Source: Planctomycetaceae bacterium (GTDB lineage Bacteria; Planctomycetota; Planctomycetia; Planctomycetales; Planctomycetaceae). Taken from it: a stretch of DNA of 64,000 bases. A program made the translations under genes and the position numbers. The stretch covers positions 36,311 through 100,310 of the forward strand of contig JANSXP010000019.1 in the NCBI GenBank assembly GCA_024742875.1, written 5' to 3'. Below, piece after piece: positions 28,534 through 39,142 of this stretch (position 1 is the stretch's first letter; each line of letters opens with the position of its first letter). The notes beneath the pieces are model-generated. The model did not search any database, had not been told where the DNA came from, and worked only from the letters and a program-made list of their open reading frames with translations.

Positions 28534-31500
28534 CTAACGATTGAGCGTTCTTTTTAACTCGTCCAGCTGCTCAGGCAGCTGCTCAAAACGCTTGTCCCAT
28601 TTCGTTGTTAACAGCGTTTTCAGGTGAGCTCGCGCGGCCGCACGATCACCATGCTGAAATTCCACCCTGGCCAGGCGAATCAACGGGGTGGGATCTTCGC
28701 TTCGCAGCGACACGGCCTGCTGCCAGTGAGCGATGGCGGCTGACCACAGCTCGCCGTCTTCCCGCAGTTCGGCCAGCTGAATCTGATGCTCCGCTTCCAC
28801 AGGGGCAGACTCCACAATCGATGTGGCCGCTCGTTCGGCGTTCACGGCATCGCCCAGGGCGGCAAACCGTTCGGCCAGATCGCGACATGTGTCGACTGAT
28901 CGCGGTGAGGATTCCAGCAGGTCTCGCAGCGTGGAGATCGCCGCCTGGGCATCCCCAGTCTGGTCATATGCGGCCACCAGCCAGCGTCGTGTCTGCTCGT
29001 CGGCCGGCTGCAGTTCGATGGCCAGCTGCAGATGCTCAATCGCTTTGGCACCCTGCCCGGCATCCACAAAAGATTTGCCCAGGGCCCGTCGCAGGAACGA
29101 ACTTTCCTCACCGGATTCGGCCGCTCGCTGCACGATATGCTGTGCGGCGGCATCCAGGTCTGCGGCAGAACTGAGAATGCTCTCCAGCGTACGACGAATG
29201 TCATCGCGACGTGACGGATTGCGGCCCGCGTACACCCACGAGCTGGAAATGATGTCCAGTGCGCGGTTGGTTTCGCCCAGGTGCCGCAGGCATTCGGCGT
29301 ACTGCTGTGTGATGCTGCTCAGCTGGTTGTCGACGGTCTGCGGTTCGCCGTAGCGGTCAATCGCTTTTTCATACAGGCTGGCGGCTTCCGCCCACAGACT
29401 GCACGTGCGACAGTGCCACGCGAATGACGACAGCGTACTCCAGGACGCTTTCGGCACGTCGATGATCTTCGTGACCACAAACTCGTATTCCTGTTTCAGC
29501 CGCTCCGTTTTCGCCAGTCGTGCCAGACATGTCATGCTCCGCTGACGCAGATCCTGTCGCAGGGGCGACTTTTCCTGCAGCGGTGCCAGCAGCCCCAGAG
29601 CCCGCTGATGCTGCCCGGACTGCATCAGCAGATCGATATGGCGAATTCGCAGGTTGTCTGACAGCTGGGCCGTTTTCATGGCGGCTTCCAGAATCTGAAT
29701 GGCCACCAGCGGCTGGTTGCGCCACTCGCGGCGGTGGAAATTCAGCAGGAAGTTCATGTGCGGTTCAGACGCCGCGTGGCGTTCCGCACAGCTCACCAGT
29801 GCGGCCACAATGCGATTGCGGCCATTGCGATAGGCGGACGTGTGATCGACTCCAAACAGTCCGCGGTGTTTATCATCTCGTGCGTTCAGTCCGGTTTCAA
29901 AGCCGGAAAACAGTGCGTCCTCCAGCTGAGTACGAACGGGGGCCAGTGAGGCGTACAGTCGGTAGACCTCAGTCTTTTTGTCCCACTCATACGAATAGCG
30001 AAACAGCTGTTCGCCGGTGGCGTGGAAGACGGCCCGCGGCTTGGTCCACTGCAGGGCCACCGGCTCGGCATTGAGCTGATCGACCAGAAACATGATGCCG
30101 TCACGCCGGCCCACAAATTGCGCCAGTTTGCGGAAAACGGCATTGATCAGTTCCTGATGCCGGTCGCTGTGTCGCCGCAGCAGGGTGGGCGTGAACTCAC
30201 GCAGTTTCTTCACATCGGCACCGACCAGCCCAACCTTTGCCTCGCCGCCCGCCTGCATCACGTCCAGCAATCGGGACCACGCTTTGGCAAACAGCCGATG
30301 ACGTTTGGGGCGATACACATTGTCGGCAACGGAATCCCTCAGGAAGGCGTACAGTTCTGCGCCGGTGCCGGCCAGCGTGTTACCGCCGTGACGCAGCGCG
30401 TCGATACGCAGCAGCCAGATCTTCTCCGAGAAGTCCACGCTGGGGCGAGCCTGCTGGCAGTCCCGCAGGATCTGATCGCCGCTCAGATAACGACGATGGT
30501 GCTGCAGCAGTGTCTGCAGCAGCGACAGATTGCGAGTGGCGTTGCCGGACCACGTGGTGGCATGCGTCAGATGCTGTCGCAGGGATGATTCCAGCACCTG
30601 TCGCCGTCGTTCGTTGTCACCGTCGTGCTGCAACGCTCCGGCCAGCGACATGGCAATTCGCAGTCGTTCTTCGCTGCCGCGTTCCGTCAGTTCCAGCAGG
30701 TCTTCAATCAGGGCAATGCGACGGGCACGCAGCTGCGCGTCCTGTGACACGCCCATATTGGTCAGGCACTGGGCCAGTAGCGGGGCAAACTCCAGCGTCC
30801 ACGGCTGTGCGGCCAGCTCATCGATCACCTGCAGCGCGAGGCGGCCATGGGCGTGCGCCTGATCTGTCTGGCGACTGCCACTGACGGCCGTCTGCAGCTT
30901 CAGCAGCAGCAGGCCCAGCCGATCGACGACCAGCTGTTCGGCCGATCGGGTGGTGTCAGCGTCCAGCTGCTGCTGCACCCGACGAATCGACGCATAGATG
31001 CTGTCGTAGGCCGCTTCCTGATCAACGCCCCGCAGCGTTCCCTGCGTGTGTGACAGCATGTCGAATACGGTCGAGGAGGTGCGTCCGAGCACGGTCTGCC
31101 CAATGCTGTTGAGCGCCAGCGGGTCGTGGGTCGCCTTGTACCACTCCATCATCACGTGCACGACGGTCGCCGACTGGTGGGCCGATGTGGCCACCTGCTG
31201 CAGTCGCTTCATCACATCCGTCGGCACGGTGGGCGTGCGGTTGGTGGTGTTGTTCTGCCACGATTTCAGTTCAGCCTGCAGCTGCTGCAGTCTGGCCTCC
31301 AGCGACATGTGCAGCCACGCCTGCCGTTCACTCTCTTCTTTGTCGGCCCGGCGATCCAGGGTGTGCTGCCAGACGGCCAGCTGCTTCCAGTCGGCCACCG
31401 ACAGGCGATCGGCTTTACCGGCGGCTTCGTACAGCACGACCGCCTCTTCCACACGATCCAGTTCGGCCAGCAGATGTCCCAGGTGTCGTCGCCACGGCGC

Positions 31501-34500
31501 GTTCGCATTGTCGTCTGCCATCCAGTCTCGCAGCAGCTGTTCCAGTTCGATGGGCCGATCGGCCGCCAGCAGAATGCCGTACTCGGCCGCCCGCCACGCT
31601 CGGGGGGCGATCGCATCCAGCTTTTGGCCGGCCCGCACATAGGCCAGCAGTCTGTCCAGCTCGCTGTCATTGTCCCGTTCAAACACCAGATGCAGCCAGT
31701 TGGCAAACAGCCAGTGCCGCGACACCATGTTCACCGAGGCGGCCAGTTGCTGGGCGGCGTCTCGTTTGGCAGCAGGATCCGGCGTCGGCTGAGGCGACTG
31801 CGTTAGCAGACTGCGAATTTCTGCGCACATCGTTGCCTGCAGCGTGGCTTTGTCCTGATCGCTGACACCGGCGGTGACGTCGGACTGCAACAACTGCTTC
31901 ATCAGATTCATGTTGTGAATCCGCAGCTGAGCGGAGTCGGTCAGCAGCATTTTTGCCGGTTCTGTGCCTGCTTCGGCAGGGGCGAACTGCTGCTTGAGAA
32001 ACTGCAACACGGCTCGCACGGCCGTCACCTGAAAACGCTTGTTCAGCGTGGTCCGCTGAGAGCGATCCCGTTCGTCCCAGCCTTCGTCAGCCACCTGCTC
32101 GGCTTTGACTCGGCCGTTGATGATGGCGGCCGTCCAGCGACGAATCGCACTCGAGCGGGCGACAGTTGTCTGCAGTTTTCGCAGTCGCTGCTGCAATTGA
32201 CGCTGTTCGTCCGTCAGCCCGTCCTCGTCCACGGGGCCATCGTCCACCAGACTGTCAATGAGCTGCCACGTTTCTGATTCCCGTTTCTGGGTCCAGGGCA
32301 TGGTCAGCAGGTGCCCAAACAGCAGACTGACGGCCAACTGTTTTCGTTCCGGTCGGCAGTGCTGCCGGTAGAAGCGATGCCACGCCAGCTGATGGTCCGC
32401 ATCAAAGGCTGAGCTTTCAAACGCTCGCAGCACGGCCGCCAGCTGATCACGTAGCCGCTGATCTTCGGTCTGTTGCCAGCGTTTTTGCAGCGCGGACTGC
32501 CATGCCTGCTGCTGATCCGCCGTAGTGTGCTCATCAAAGCCCACCCCCCAGGTCTGCAGGATGAGGGTCAGCTGCTCGGGCGAAAGTTCCGCCAGGGAAC
32601 GATCCAGCAGCAGCCGCAGACTCGTCAGCACAGCTTCGTGTTCATCGCATCCACTGATGCCGCTTTGCTGCAGCCAGCTGAAGATGGTCTGCAGGCGATA
32701 GATGACCGGCGCACCGGCTGTTGGGGCAAAGTCGGTCATGTCTTTTGCCAGCGACAGCAGCACGCGTTTCAAGGCCGCCTGTCCGGCCGGCGTGCGGGAA
32801 ATCGCGCGGTCTCCCAGCACCTGCATGGCCAGAGAGAATTGACGTTCCTGCTGGGCTGCCTGTTCGCCGATCTGCAGCAGTCGCTCGCGAATTTCCATCT
32901 GCGGGCCTGCCAGGCTAAGGCCGCCCATTCGTCCAAGGCCAAAATAGAAGGCCGCCATAAACTGCGCGTTCTTTTCGTCGGTCAGCAGGCGTCCGTCCCA
33001 CAGGGCAATCCATTCGTCCCGCAGTCTGCGGGTCTGGTCAGGATCATTCACTTCCACATGGCTGCGAAGCACGCTGGACCAGGCGTCCGTGTTGTACCCG
33101 CATTTCTGAGTCCACTGGCGAGAGACCTTCAGCCCCGTCCGGAACTCGCCCGTCGATCGCAGCCAGGCGATGTACTTTTTGAACGCCATGTTCCATTCAG
33201 ATCCTGTCCACAGTCGTCCATCGCTAACCAGCTTCGCGTACGCCGCCTGAACGTCTTTATCGTCAGCGTGATCAACCATTCCCGTGACGACCGCTTCGGC
33301 CAGGGAGTAACGGAAGGGCCATCGCTGTGCCAGATCACGTCGCTGCTGATCGGCCTGAGTATGACGCCCCTGGGCGCCCAGCCACGCGATCCGCTTATTG
33401 ACAGAGCGAATCTGCAGGTCGGCAGCAGCCTCCAGACGTTCCAGCTGCTCAACCATCAGCTGCAGCCACGGCTGATAGTCATCTTCATTCAGGCAGCTTT
33501 CCTGATAGTCGTTGAGCCGCTGCAGCACAGCCAGCTGCAGCGTCCGATCATCACCCACCTGCGCCCAAAACGGCTGCACGGCCTCCCGATCGGCCGCTGG
33601 CAAATCGCGGCGCAGGTCGGCCAGTCGATCCGAGATTTTCAATAGTTCCCATCGCAGCCAGGCGGTTTTCACATCCGGATGATGCTCTTTCATAGCCTCA
33701 TCCAGCAGGGTGAACGCATCGCCCCACTGTTCACGCTGCACCAGCTGCAGCACGCGAACAAACTTCTGTTCGAACGAGGCGGTCCCCTGCTGCACGGCGG
33801 CCAGTGCTTTGTTCTGAGCCGACAGTCGGCCCTGCAGCTGCAGACCGTCGTCGACATCGGGCAGCATCTGCTGCAGTCGCTGCGTCATCTGCGGCACCGT
33901 TTCGGTTTGCCACTGCAATTCGATGGATGAGGTGCGAGCCAGTTCGCCCGTCAGGGACTGCCGCGAAGAGGACGTGATTTGCTGTGGCAGCCAGGCGGTG
34001 CCGATCTGCACGTGCTCGGCGTAGTCGGTTCTTGCGGTGACGCGGCTGTCGGTCAGATCATCCTGTCGCAGCAGGCAGCCTTTCTCAACATCGATGGAAA
34101 TGTGTCGCTGCTTCCACGGCTCACGACGCCCTGTCAGCTCAATGACAACGCGGCCGTTTTCGGCGGACTTCACCCTGGCGGACCAGCCGGACCAGGCCGA
34201 GCCTTCCAGCCACGCCAGCGTACGACCGGGCACAGGCAGTGGGCAGACGGCGTTCTCCGGCGGCTGAGGATGTTCGATGCGTCGGCCGGTGCCGAATGCG
34301 GGCAGCCACGCTCCGCCATCTTTGCCCAGACTCCACTGCCAGATGGGCCCCCGCTGATCGGCCGACTGCATCAGCCAGCCGAGCTTCGCCGCCCAGTCAA
34401 TGCTCCGAGTCTGAGACGACAGCGGTTGGCCACTCGCAGCATGCCACTGCGTGGTCGTCTGCGTCATGCGGATCGCGTCGGTGGCGGACTGCAGCGAGAC

Positions 34501-37500
34501 GTCCAGTCGCTGCAGTGCTTCGACCACGTCCTGCGGCCAGTCGGACAGCGGATCTCGCTCGACAGGTTTTGCGGCTTTCCACTGATGGGCGTGGATGACG
34601 CCGGGGAACAGCTGCTGCAGATTGCCCGGCCACACGATGGCATCGCTGGTCACCGTGTGAACCGGGGCAACGTCCTGCACGCCGAATGTCTGCGGTTCCA
34701 CCTGCGGCAGCGGCAGTCGGCCCTGTGACAGAGATTTGCCGTTGTAATTCATGCGGCCTTCGCTGACGTACTCACCGAAGAAATCCGCCGCATCCGCTTT
34801 GTAGTATTTGTATTGCCCTCCAGCCGCCCGTCCGCCCATCTGAATAGGTACACCGGCGACTGGAGCCACGTACTTCGCACGTCGGCCGAGTGACTCCCAG
34901 CCGGCGGCTTCAAATTGCACAGCGGGAGCCAGCCGTTTGAACGACTCGTTAAAATCCAGTGACTCCATCCGATAACGGCCAGCGGCCTCACGACCAAAAT
35001 CCCGCGACAGAACCTGCAGGCCGTCGGCGTCAAAGTCGCTCTGCAGGCCCCGCCAGCTCAGGCCTTTGCCGTCGACACCCCGGATTGTGTAATCCAGCCC
35101 GGAAGAAGATCGTCCGAACGAAGTACGGCCCCGTGACAGGCCGCGTGATTTGCTCAGCGGCACGAGGCCAAACTCATCCACGATGCCGGAGTCGCCCAGC
35201 ACAATGCTGTCTTCAAACCACTGAGTCTGATCGAAGAACAGGCTTTCGTTGAGCACGCGGCCATTGGAAACATTCATGCCCCAGTAGCCCAGTTGTTCCC
35301 GGCCGTCGTAGCGACGCAGAGAGTCCACGGGAACACCCAGTCCATCGATGTCACCAAAGCGGTCAAATTCGCCCAGCCGACTGCTGCGCGACAGCCTGGT
35401 GGTTTCCGGCATCTGCACCAGCGGCAGCGAACGCATGTTCTCAATCTGCTTGATGAACTGATCGTACAGTCGCTGTCGGTAGGCTTTGGCAACGGCCAGC
35501 TGTTTTTGTCGCAGGCTGTACTCGGCTTCTTCGCGACCGGCGGCAAAGAACTCTTCGCCATCCCGCATCAGCTGAGATTTCTGCACCCCAAACCGTTCCC
35601 GATCGGCGTCACTTTCCAGAACCAGCAGCGACGTGTAAGGCGTCATCAGGTGGTAGGTTTGCGACAGTCGGACAATGCGTTTGCGGACTTCGTCTGTGGG
35701 AGACTCCAGCAGCAGCTGATCCAGATGAGCCTTCGCCCACAAACGCGGGATGAAGGAGTTCTGGTCAGACGCCGCTGCGGTCAGCCGTCCGTCGTCGTCC
35801 TGTGGCAGATCGGGCACGTCAAGCGGCATCCGCGCGACGTACGTGACGTCTTCTTTGCCTCGTGTTCCCGTCACCACCACTTCGGCGTCTTTGTCATCGG
35901 CACCGGGACGAAATCGCCCGGTGATGATGTGCTGCATGCCATCGGCAAGATTGGGCAGCTCCGCCGGATACACGGCCGCCACATCCACATTGCGAAACGC
36001 CACCTGCAGATTCTTCAGCCCCGGACGAGTGATTTCAAATAGCAGCTGTCGGGCCACGTGCTGTGGAGACTGGGCCCCGCTCACCGCGCGACTGGTGCCG
36101 CGTCCCACGCGTCCCATCGCCCGGATGACGTTCATGTCAAAGGCGTTGCCAACTGCTATCCCGTGCACTGTGGGAACCGGCATGCGTCGTGGGCGTTTGC
36201 CGCGCGACTTCAATAGCTGATCAGAGGCGGCCAGCTGTCCCAGCCATGTCGTCAGTTCATTCACCGCCCGGTCCGATTCGGCCACCACGGTGCCGTCACC
36301 GATATAGATAATCTGCGTGTTTGTTTCTGCCAAAGCGACGGCCTGCTGAAAAGCGGGCTGCAGATTGGACCAGCCCAGAGAACGTCGCCCACGCACGGCG
36401 GCCACCGTCTTCTGACGCAGGTCGTCGGTGACGGGGGCCGCTTCTGCAAGCAGCCAGTTCACTTCTGAATCGCAGCAGGCAACGCGGACTTTGTCGGCTT
36501 CGGACAACGAGCCCAGCACAGCGGCCAGCAGGTCGGCCTGCTGACTGCGAGCCACCGGATCCATCGACAGCGAGGTGTCACACAGCAAAATCACATCCAG
36601 CGGCGTGCCGTCCCGCACCAGAGTCCGCGACCAGTTCCCCTCGCCCACAGCCGGTGGCGACAGCTGCAGCATGAAGTAGCCGTCATCGCCGCGGACATGC
36701 GGGATGGCAACGACATTCGGCTGATCTTTGGCCAGTCGGCAGGTCAGCTCAAAGTCACGCTGTGGTGTGATGTTCTGTGCGGCGTAATTCAGCGACGCTG
36801 AGTGATCGGTGGCCTGCACGTTTGCAGTGGGATGCGAGGGCGACTGAAAATGGCCCACACCGACTTCCGAGTGCAGCAGCACGTCAATCGTCAGATCCCG
36901 CAGGGGCGTTTTCTGCAGCAGGTCACTTCGCAGTGGATACGTGTAACGGAAGGTGCCGTTTTGCAGTGGCAGCGTCTGTGTGTAGACGATACGGATCTTC
37001 TTTTCCCGGTGCGGTTCAATAGGGAACACGCGGGCTTTGAAGATGTTGCCCCCCTCCCATTCCAGCAAACCCGGATCGCGTTTTTCGCGCAGGATGGTTT
37101 CGTAGATCTGGCGGGCACGCTGTTTTTCCACGATGTCCGCTTCCACCAGCTGATCACCGATCCACATGCCAAAGCCACTGATGGAGGCGTCGTGCGGCAG
37201 GGGAAAGTGGAATACGCCTTCCAGTTGCGAATTTGTGTTGTTGACGAACGACTCTTCAATCACCGTGCGGGCAATCTGATCACGGATTTCGACCGTCACA
37301 TGATGAAAGCCCATCGTGAGCGACACATCACGGCCGTCCACCTGCGCCACCAGCGAACCGAGCGACTCACTGGTCATGTTGGCATCCAGTGTCGTCAGCC
37401 AGGCGGGCACAATGTCCAGAGGCAGGGCCGTGCCGTTGTCCGTAATTCGCAGCAGCGTGCTGCCGTCCACCGTGACTGGTTCCCCGGCCGGCGGCTGAAT

Positions 37501-38601
37501 GGTCAAAGATGTCTGCTCAGAAGCGACCGACTGTGGTGGCTGGACCCGCAAATCGCCGTGCTGCAGTTGCAGTCGCTGGTCGGGCCCCAGACCAACCTGA
37601 GTGCCAGGTCCCGCCGTCAGCTGAGTGCCGTCGGTCAGACGGACCACAGCCGCATGAGCGCCCACGGTTTCACAGCGAATCTGATCGCCCACATAAAGCG
37701 GCGTGGAGGGCAAAGCGGGCGTCCAGCGATGACCGGGAAAGGACCGCACAAACACGATTCCGTGCACTTCCGTGAGCTGGCCGAGTCGTCCATCATCCCG
37801 CAGTGAGGTCCGCAGTCGTTCAGCGCCGCGGAGGTTGCCTTCGTTGTCCGTGCGAATGTTGATTTCCGCCAGCACCCGCTGCGCGGACGTGCGATCCACG
37901 ACCCGCAGTCCTTTGAGCCGACCGTCGTCGGCACCGGCAAACGCCTGCAGTTGAGCGGGCTGATCATCAAATCGAATGTCGGCTTCGTAAGTGTCGCAGC
38001 GGACAGATCGCCAGCGCTGTGTTCCGGAAACGGTGACGCGTTCCAGGGCTTTCAGGTCCAGATCGCCCAGTTGCAGCAGTCGCAGGGCGGTGAGGCCCTC
38101 CGCCGGCAAAGGTGAGGGTCCCACTTCAATTTCCGGATCCCGATCCGGCAGTGAAGTGACCTGCCACAGCTGATGTCCATCAGCTATGCGATAGTGGCTG
38201 TCATCGTCCTGCCATGTGACTGTACCGGGCCGCTGAAATTCAATGACGGTCTGTGCGCCATCCTGCTGCACCTCCAGTACGGCGCTGCGGGAGGCATCAA
38301 AGTCGGCCAGCAGGCTGCCCAGCGTCCGGCGCTCCTGTGCCTGACTGCCGGGAAACGAAATCGCCATCAGCAGCACAGCCACCGCGGCGGCCAGTGTGGC
38401 CAGTGCGCGCGACAGCGGACTGGCAGGCTGCTGTGACTCGTAGCGAATCGTCACGGCTGCGGCTTCGTTTCGTTCGCGACGGGCCAGATCGCGAATACGC
38501 CGCAGCGCTTCATGATCCACGGCGGCGGCATCACGGTCGAGTTCTCTCAGCACAGACTGCAGCTGAGGATCGTTATCAGAATGTGTGTTTTCAGTGCTCA
38601 T
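28534..38601 (-). CDS. Giant VIT / vWA / TPR membrane protein
   Basis: A single open frame of 3355 aa. Residues 1-60 are a charged cytoplasmic head resembling anti-sigma regulators, and a membrane helix follows at about 64-88. A FecR-like segment lies at about 275-355 (V-H-G-I-V-F-V-R-S...L-Y-V-G-D-Q-I). VIT occupies about 405-545 (V-E-A-D-I-V-E-K-Q-R-A-R-Q-I-Y-E). vWA is at about 665-860, with the MIDAS start D-T-S-L-S at 675-679. A long helical region follows, and the last 400 or so residues hold TPR-like repeats. VIT-vWA pairs mediate metal-dependent protein contacts. It starts 82 bases after an ECF sigma gene, and the head could hold that sigma factor at the membrane. No interruption was seen over 10 kb. 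Confidence 0.9.
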   Translation of the reverse strand: MSTENTHSDNDPQLQSVLRELDRDAAAVDHEALRRIRDLARRERNEAAAVTIRYESQQPASPLSRALATLAAAVAVLLMAISFPGSQAQERRTLGSLLADFDASRSAVLEVQQDGAQTVIEFQRPGTVTWQDDDSHYRIADGHQLWQVTSLPDRDPEIEVGPSPLPAEGLTALRLLQLGDLDLKALERVTVSGTQRWRSVRCDTYEADIRFDDQPAQLQAFAGADDGRLKGLRVVDRTSAQRVLAEINIRTDNEGNLRGAERLRTSLRDDGRLGQLTEVHGIVFVRSFPGHRWTPALPSTPLYVGDQIRCETVGAHAAVVRLTDGTQLTAGPGTQVGLGPDQRLQLQHGDLRVQPPQSVASEQTSLTIQPPAGEPVTVDGSTLLRITDNGTALPLDIVPAWLTTLDANMTSESLGSLVAQVDGRDVSLTMGFHHVTVEIRDQIARTVIEESFVNNTNSQLEGVFHFPLPHDASISGFGMWIGDQLVEADIVEKQRARQIYETILREKRDPGLLEWEGGNIFKARVFPIEPHREKKIRIVYTQTLPLQNGTFRYTYPLRSDLLQKTPLRDLTIDVLLHSEVGVGHFQSPSHPTANVQATDHSASLNYAAQNITPQRDFELTCRLAKDQPNVVAIPHVRGDDGYFMLQLSPPAVGEGNWSRTLVRDGTPLDVILLCDTSLSMDPVARSQQADLLAAVLGSLSEADKVRVACCDSEVNWLLAEAAPVTDDLRQKTVAAVRGRRSLGWSNLQPAFQQAVALAETNTQIIYIGDGTVVAESDRAVNELTTWLGQLAASDQLLKSRGKRPRRMPVPTVHGIAVGNAFDMNVIRAMGRVGRGTSRAVSGAQSPQHVARQLLFEITRPGLKNLQVAFRNVDVAAVYPAELPNLADGMQHIITGRFRPGADDKDAEVVVTGTRGKEDVTYVARMPLDVPDLPQDDDGRLTAAASDQNSFIPRLWAKAHLDQLLLESPTDEVRKRIVRLSQTYHLMTPYTSLLVLESDADRERFGVQKSQLMRDGEEFFAAGREEAEYSLRQKQLAVAKAYRQRLYDQFIKQIENMRSLPLVQMPETTRLSRSSRLGEFDRFGDIDGLGVPVDSLRRYDGREQLGYWGMNVSNGRVLNESLFFDQTQWFEDSIVLGDSGIVDEFGLVPLSKSRGLSRGRTSFGRSSSGLDYTIRGVDGKGLSWRGLQSDFDADGLQVLSRDFGREAAGRYRMESLDFNESFKRLAPAVQFEAAGWESLGRRAKYVAPVAGVPIQMGGRAAGGQYKYYKADAADFFGEYVSEGRMNYNGKSLSQGRLPLPQVEPQTFGVQDVAPVHTVTSDAIVWPGNLQQLFPGVIHAHQWKAAKPVERDPLSDWPQDVVEALQRLDVSLQSATDAIRMTQTTTQWHAASGQPLSSQTRSIDWAAKLGWLMQSADQRGPIWQWSLGKDGGAWLPAFGTGRRIEHPQPPENAVCPLPVPGRTLAWLEGSAWSGWSARVKSAENGRVVIELTGRREPWKQRHISIDVEKGCLLRQDDLTDSRVTARTDYAEHVQIGTAWLPQQITSSSRQSLTGELARTSSIELQWQTETVPQMTQRLQQMLPDVDDGLQLQGRLSAQNKALAAVQQGTASFEQKFVRVLQLVQREQWGDAFTLLDEAMKEHHPDVKTAWLRWELLKISDRLADLRRDLPAADREAVQPFWAQVGDDRTLQLAVLQRLNDYQESCLNEDDYQPWLQLMVEQLERLEAAADLQIRSVNKRIAWLGAQGRHTQADQQRRDLAQRWPFRYSLAEAVVTGMVDHADDKDVQAAYAKLVSDGRLWTGSEWNMAFKKYIAWLRSTGEFRTGLKVSRQWTQKCGYNTDAWSSVLRSHVEVNDPDQTRRLRDEWIALWDGRLLTDEKNAQFMAAFYFGLGRMGGLSLAGPQMEIRERLLQIGEQAAQQERQFSLAMQVLGDRAISRTPAGQAALKRVLLSLAKDMTDFAPTAGAPVIYRLQTIFSWLQQSGISGCDEHEAVLTSLRLLLDRSLAELSPEQLTLILQTWGVGFDEHTTADQQQAWQSALQKRWQQTEDQRLRDQLAAVLRAFESSAFDADHQLAWHRFYRQHCRPERKQLAVSLLFGHLLTMPWTQKRESETWQLIDSLVDDGPVDEDGLTDEQRQLQQRLRKLQTTVARSSAIRRWTAAIINGRVKAEQVADEGWDERDRSQRTTLNKRFQVTAVRAVLQFLKQQFAPAEAGTEPAKMLLTDSAQLRIHNMNLMKQLLQSDVTAGVSDQDKATLQATMCAEIRSLLTQSPQPTPDPAAKRDAAQQLAASVNMVSRHWLFANWLHLVFERDNDSELDRLLAYVRAGQKLDAIAPRAWRAAEYGILLAADRPIELEQLLRDWMADDNANAPWRRHLGHLLAELDRVEEAVVLYEAAGKADRLSVADWKQLAVWQHTLDRRADKEESERQAWLHMSLEARLQQLQAELKSWQNNTTNRTPTVPTDVMKRLQQVATSAHQSATVVHVMMEWYKATHDPLALNSIGQTVLGRTSSTVFDMLSHTQGTLRGVDQEAAYDSIYASIRRVQQQLDADTTRSAEQLVVDRLGLLLLKLQTAVSGSRQTDQAHAHGRLALQVIDELAAQPWTLEFAPLLAQCLTNMGVSQDAQLRARRIALIEDLLELTERGSEERLRIAMSLAGALQHDGDNERRRQVLESSLRQHLTHATTWSGNATRNLSLLQTLLQHHRRYLSGDQILRDCQQARPSVDFSEKIWLLRIDALRHGGNTLAGTGAELYAFLRDSVADNVYRPKRHRLFAKAWSRLLDVMQAGGEAKVGLVGADVKKLREFTPTLLRRHSDRHQELINAVFRKLAQFVGRRDGIMFLVDQLNAEPVALQWTKPRAVFHATGEQLFRYSYEWDKKTEVYRLYASLAPVRTQLEDALFSGFETGLNARDDKHRGLFGVDHTSAYRNGRNRIVAALVSCAERHAASEPHMNFLLNFHRREWRNQPLVAIQILEAAMKTAQLSDNLRIRHIDLLMQSGQHQRALGLLAPLQEKSPLRQDLRQRSMTCLARLAKTERLKQEYEFVVTKIIDVPKASWSTLSSFAWHCRTCSLWAEAASLYEKAIDRYGEPQTVDNQLSSITQQYAECLRHLGETNRALDIISSSWVYAGRNPSRRDDIRRTLESILSSAADLDAAAQHIVQRAAESGEESSFLRRALGKSFVDAGQGAKAIEHLQLAIELQPADEQTRRWLVAAYDQTGDAQAAISTLRDLLESSPRSVDTCRDLAERFAALGDAVNAERAATSIVESAPVEAEHQIQLAELREDGELWSAAIAHWQQAVSLRSEDPTPLIRLARVEFQHGDRAAARAHLKTLLTTKWDKRFEQLPEQLDELKRTLNR

Positions 38602-38683
38602 AGCTTTGGTCTCTGCAAAGTGTCCTGCAGAATTAGCGGACCCTGACGGAATCGGTCTGCTGTGTGTGGAACAGGGCGCCCGC

Positions 38684-39142
38684 TCAGGCGTCCATCGTCC
38701 AGAGGTCTTCTCCCAGCGTGTCGCGAAGCTTCTGCCGCGCTCGGGACAGCCGTGAGCGCACGGCGTTTTCCGAGATGCAGAATTCCACGGCCAGCTGTTC
38801 GGTCGAACGTTCGTCCAGATAGCGGCCCATCAACAGGGCGGAGGCCTCGGCCGGCAGTGAAGCGATGGCCGCCCGCACGGCGTCCACCAGTTCGCCCAGC
38901 ATGGCGGCCGATTCGCCGTTGCCGTCGCTCGACTGACGCACCTGAGTGGTGAGCCAGTCGTCGGCCGGCGGAGCGTGCTGACTGGCGGATCGCCAGTGTC
39001 GCGCTGCCTGCCGGTGGGCGATGCCCAGCAGCCAGGAGATCAGGGCCCCTTTGTCCGGCGAAAAGCCGGCCAGACCTCGCGACGCAGCCAGGAAAACTTC
39101 CTGCACGAGATCAGAAACCGTTTCGGAGTCAGCGCCCGTCAT
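38684..39142 (-). CDS. ECF sigma factor with cryptic start
   Basis: ECF-type sigma factor. The region from ATG 39142 gives 152 aa with the sigma2 core (V-S-D-L-V-Q-E-V-F-L-A-A) and sigma4 (L-A-V-E-F-C-I-S-E-N-A-V-R-S-R-L-S-R-A-R-Q-K-L). This start omits the first sigma2 helix. The same frame upstream encodes W-I-S-R-L-K-S-G-D-Q-R-T-W-A-E-W-F-D-D-H-G-P-R-V-W, a classical ECF N-terminus. No ATG, GTG or TTG opens that part before the in-frame stop near 39310. Initiation at ATT 39229 or CTG 39259, a frameshifted upstream start, or a dead gene are the options. The giant VIT-vWA gene follows, probably as its regulator. Confidence 0.85.
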   Translation of the reverse strand: MTGADSETVSDLVQEVFLAASRGLAGFSPDKGALISWLLGIAHRQAARHWRSASQHAPPADDWLTTQVRQSSDGNGESAAMLGELVDAVRAAIASLPAEASALLMGRYLDERSTEQLAVEFCISENAVRSRLSRARQKLRDTLGEDLWTMDA

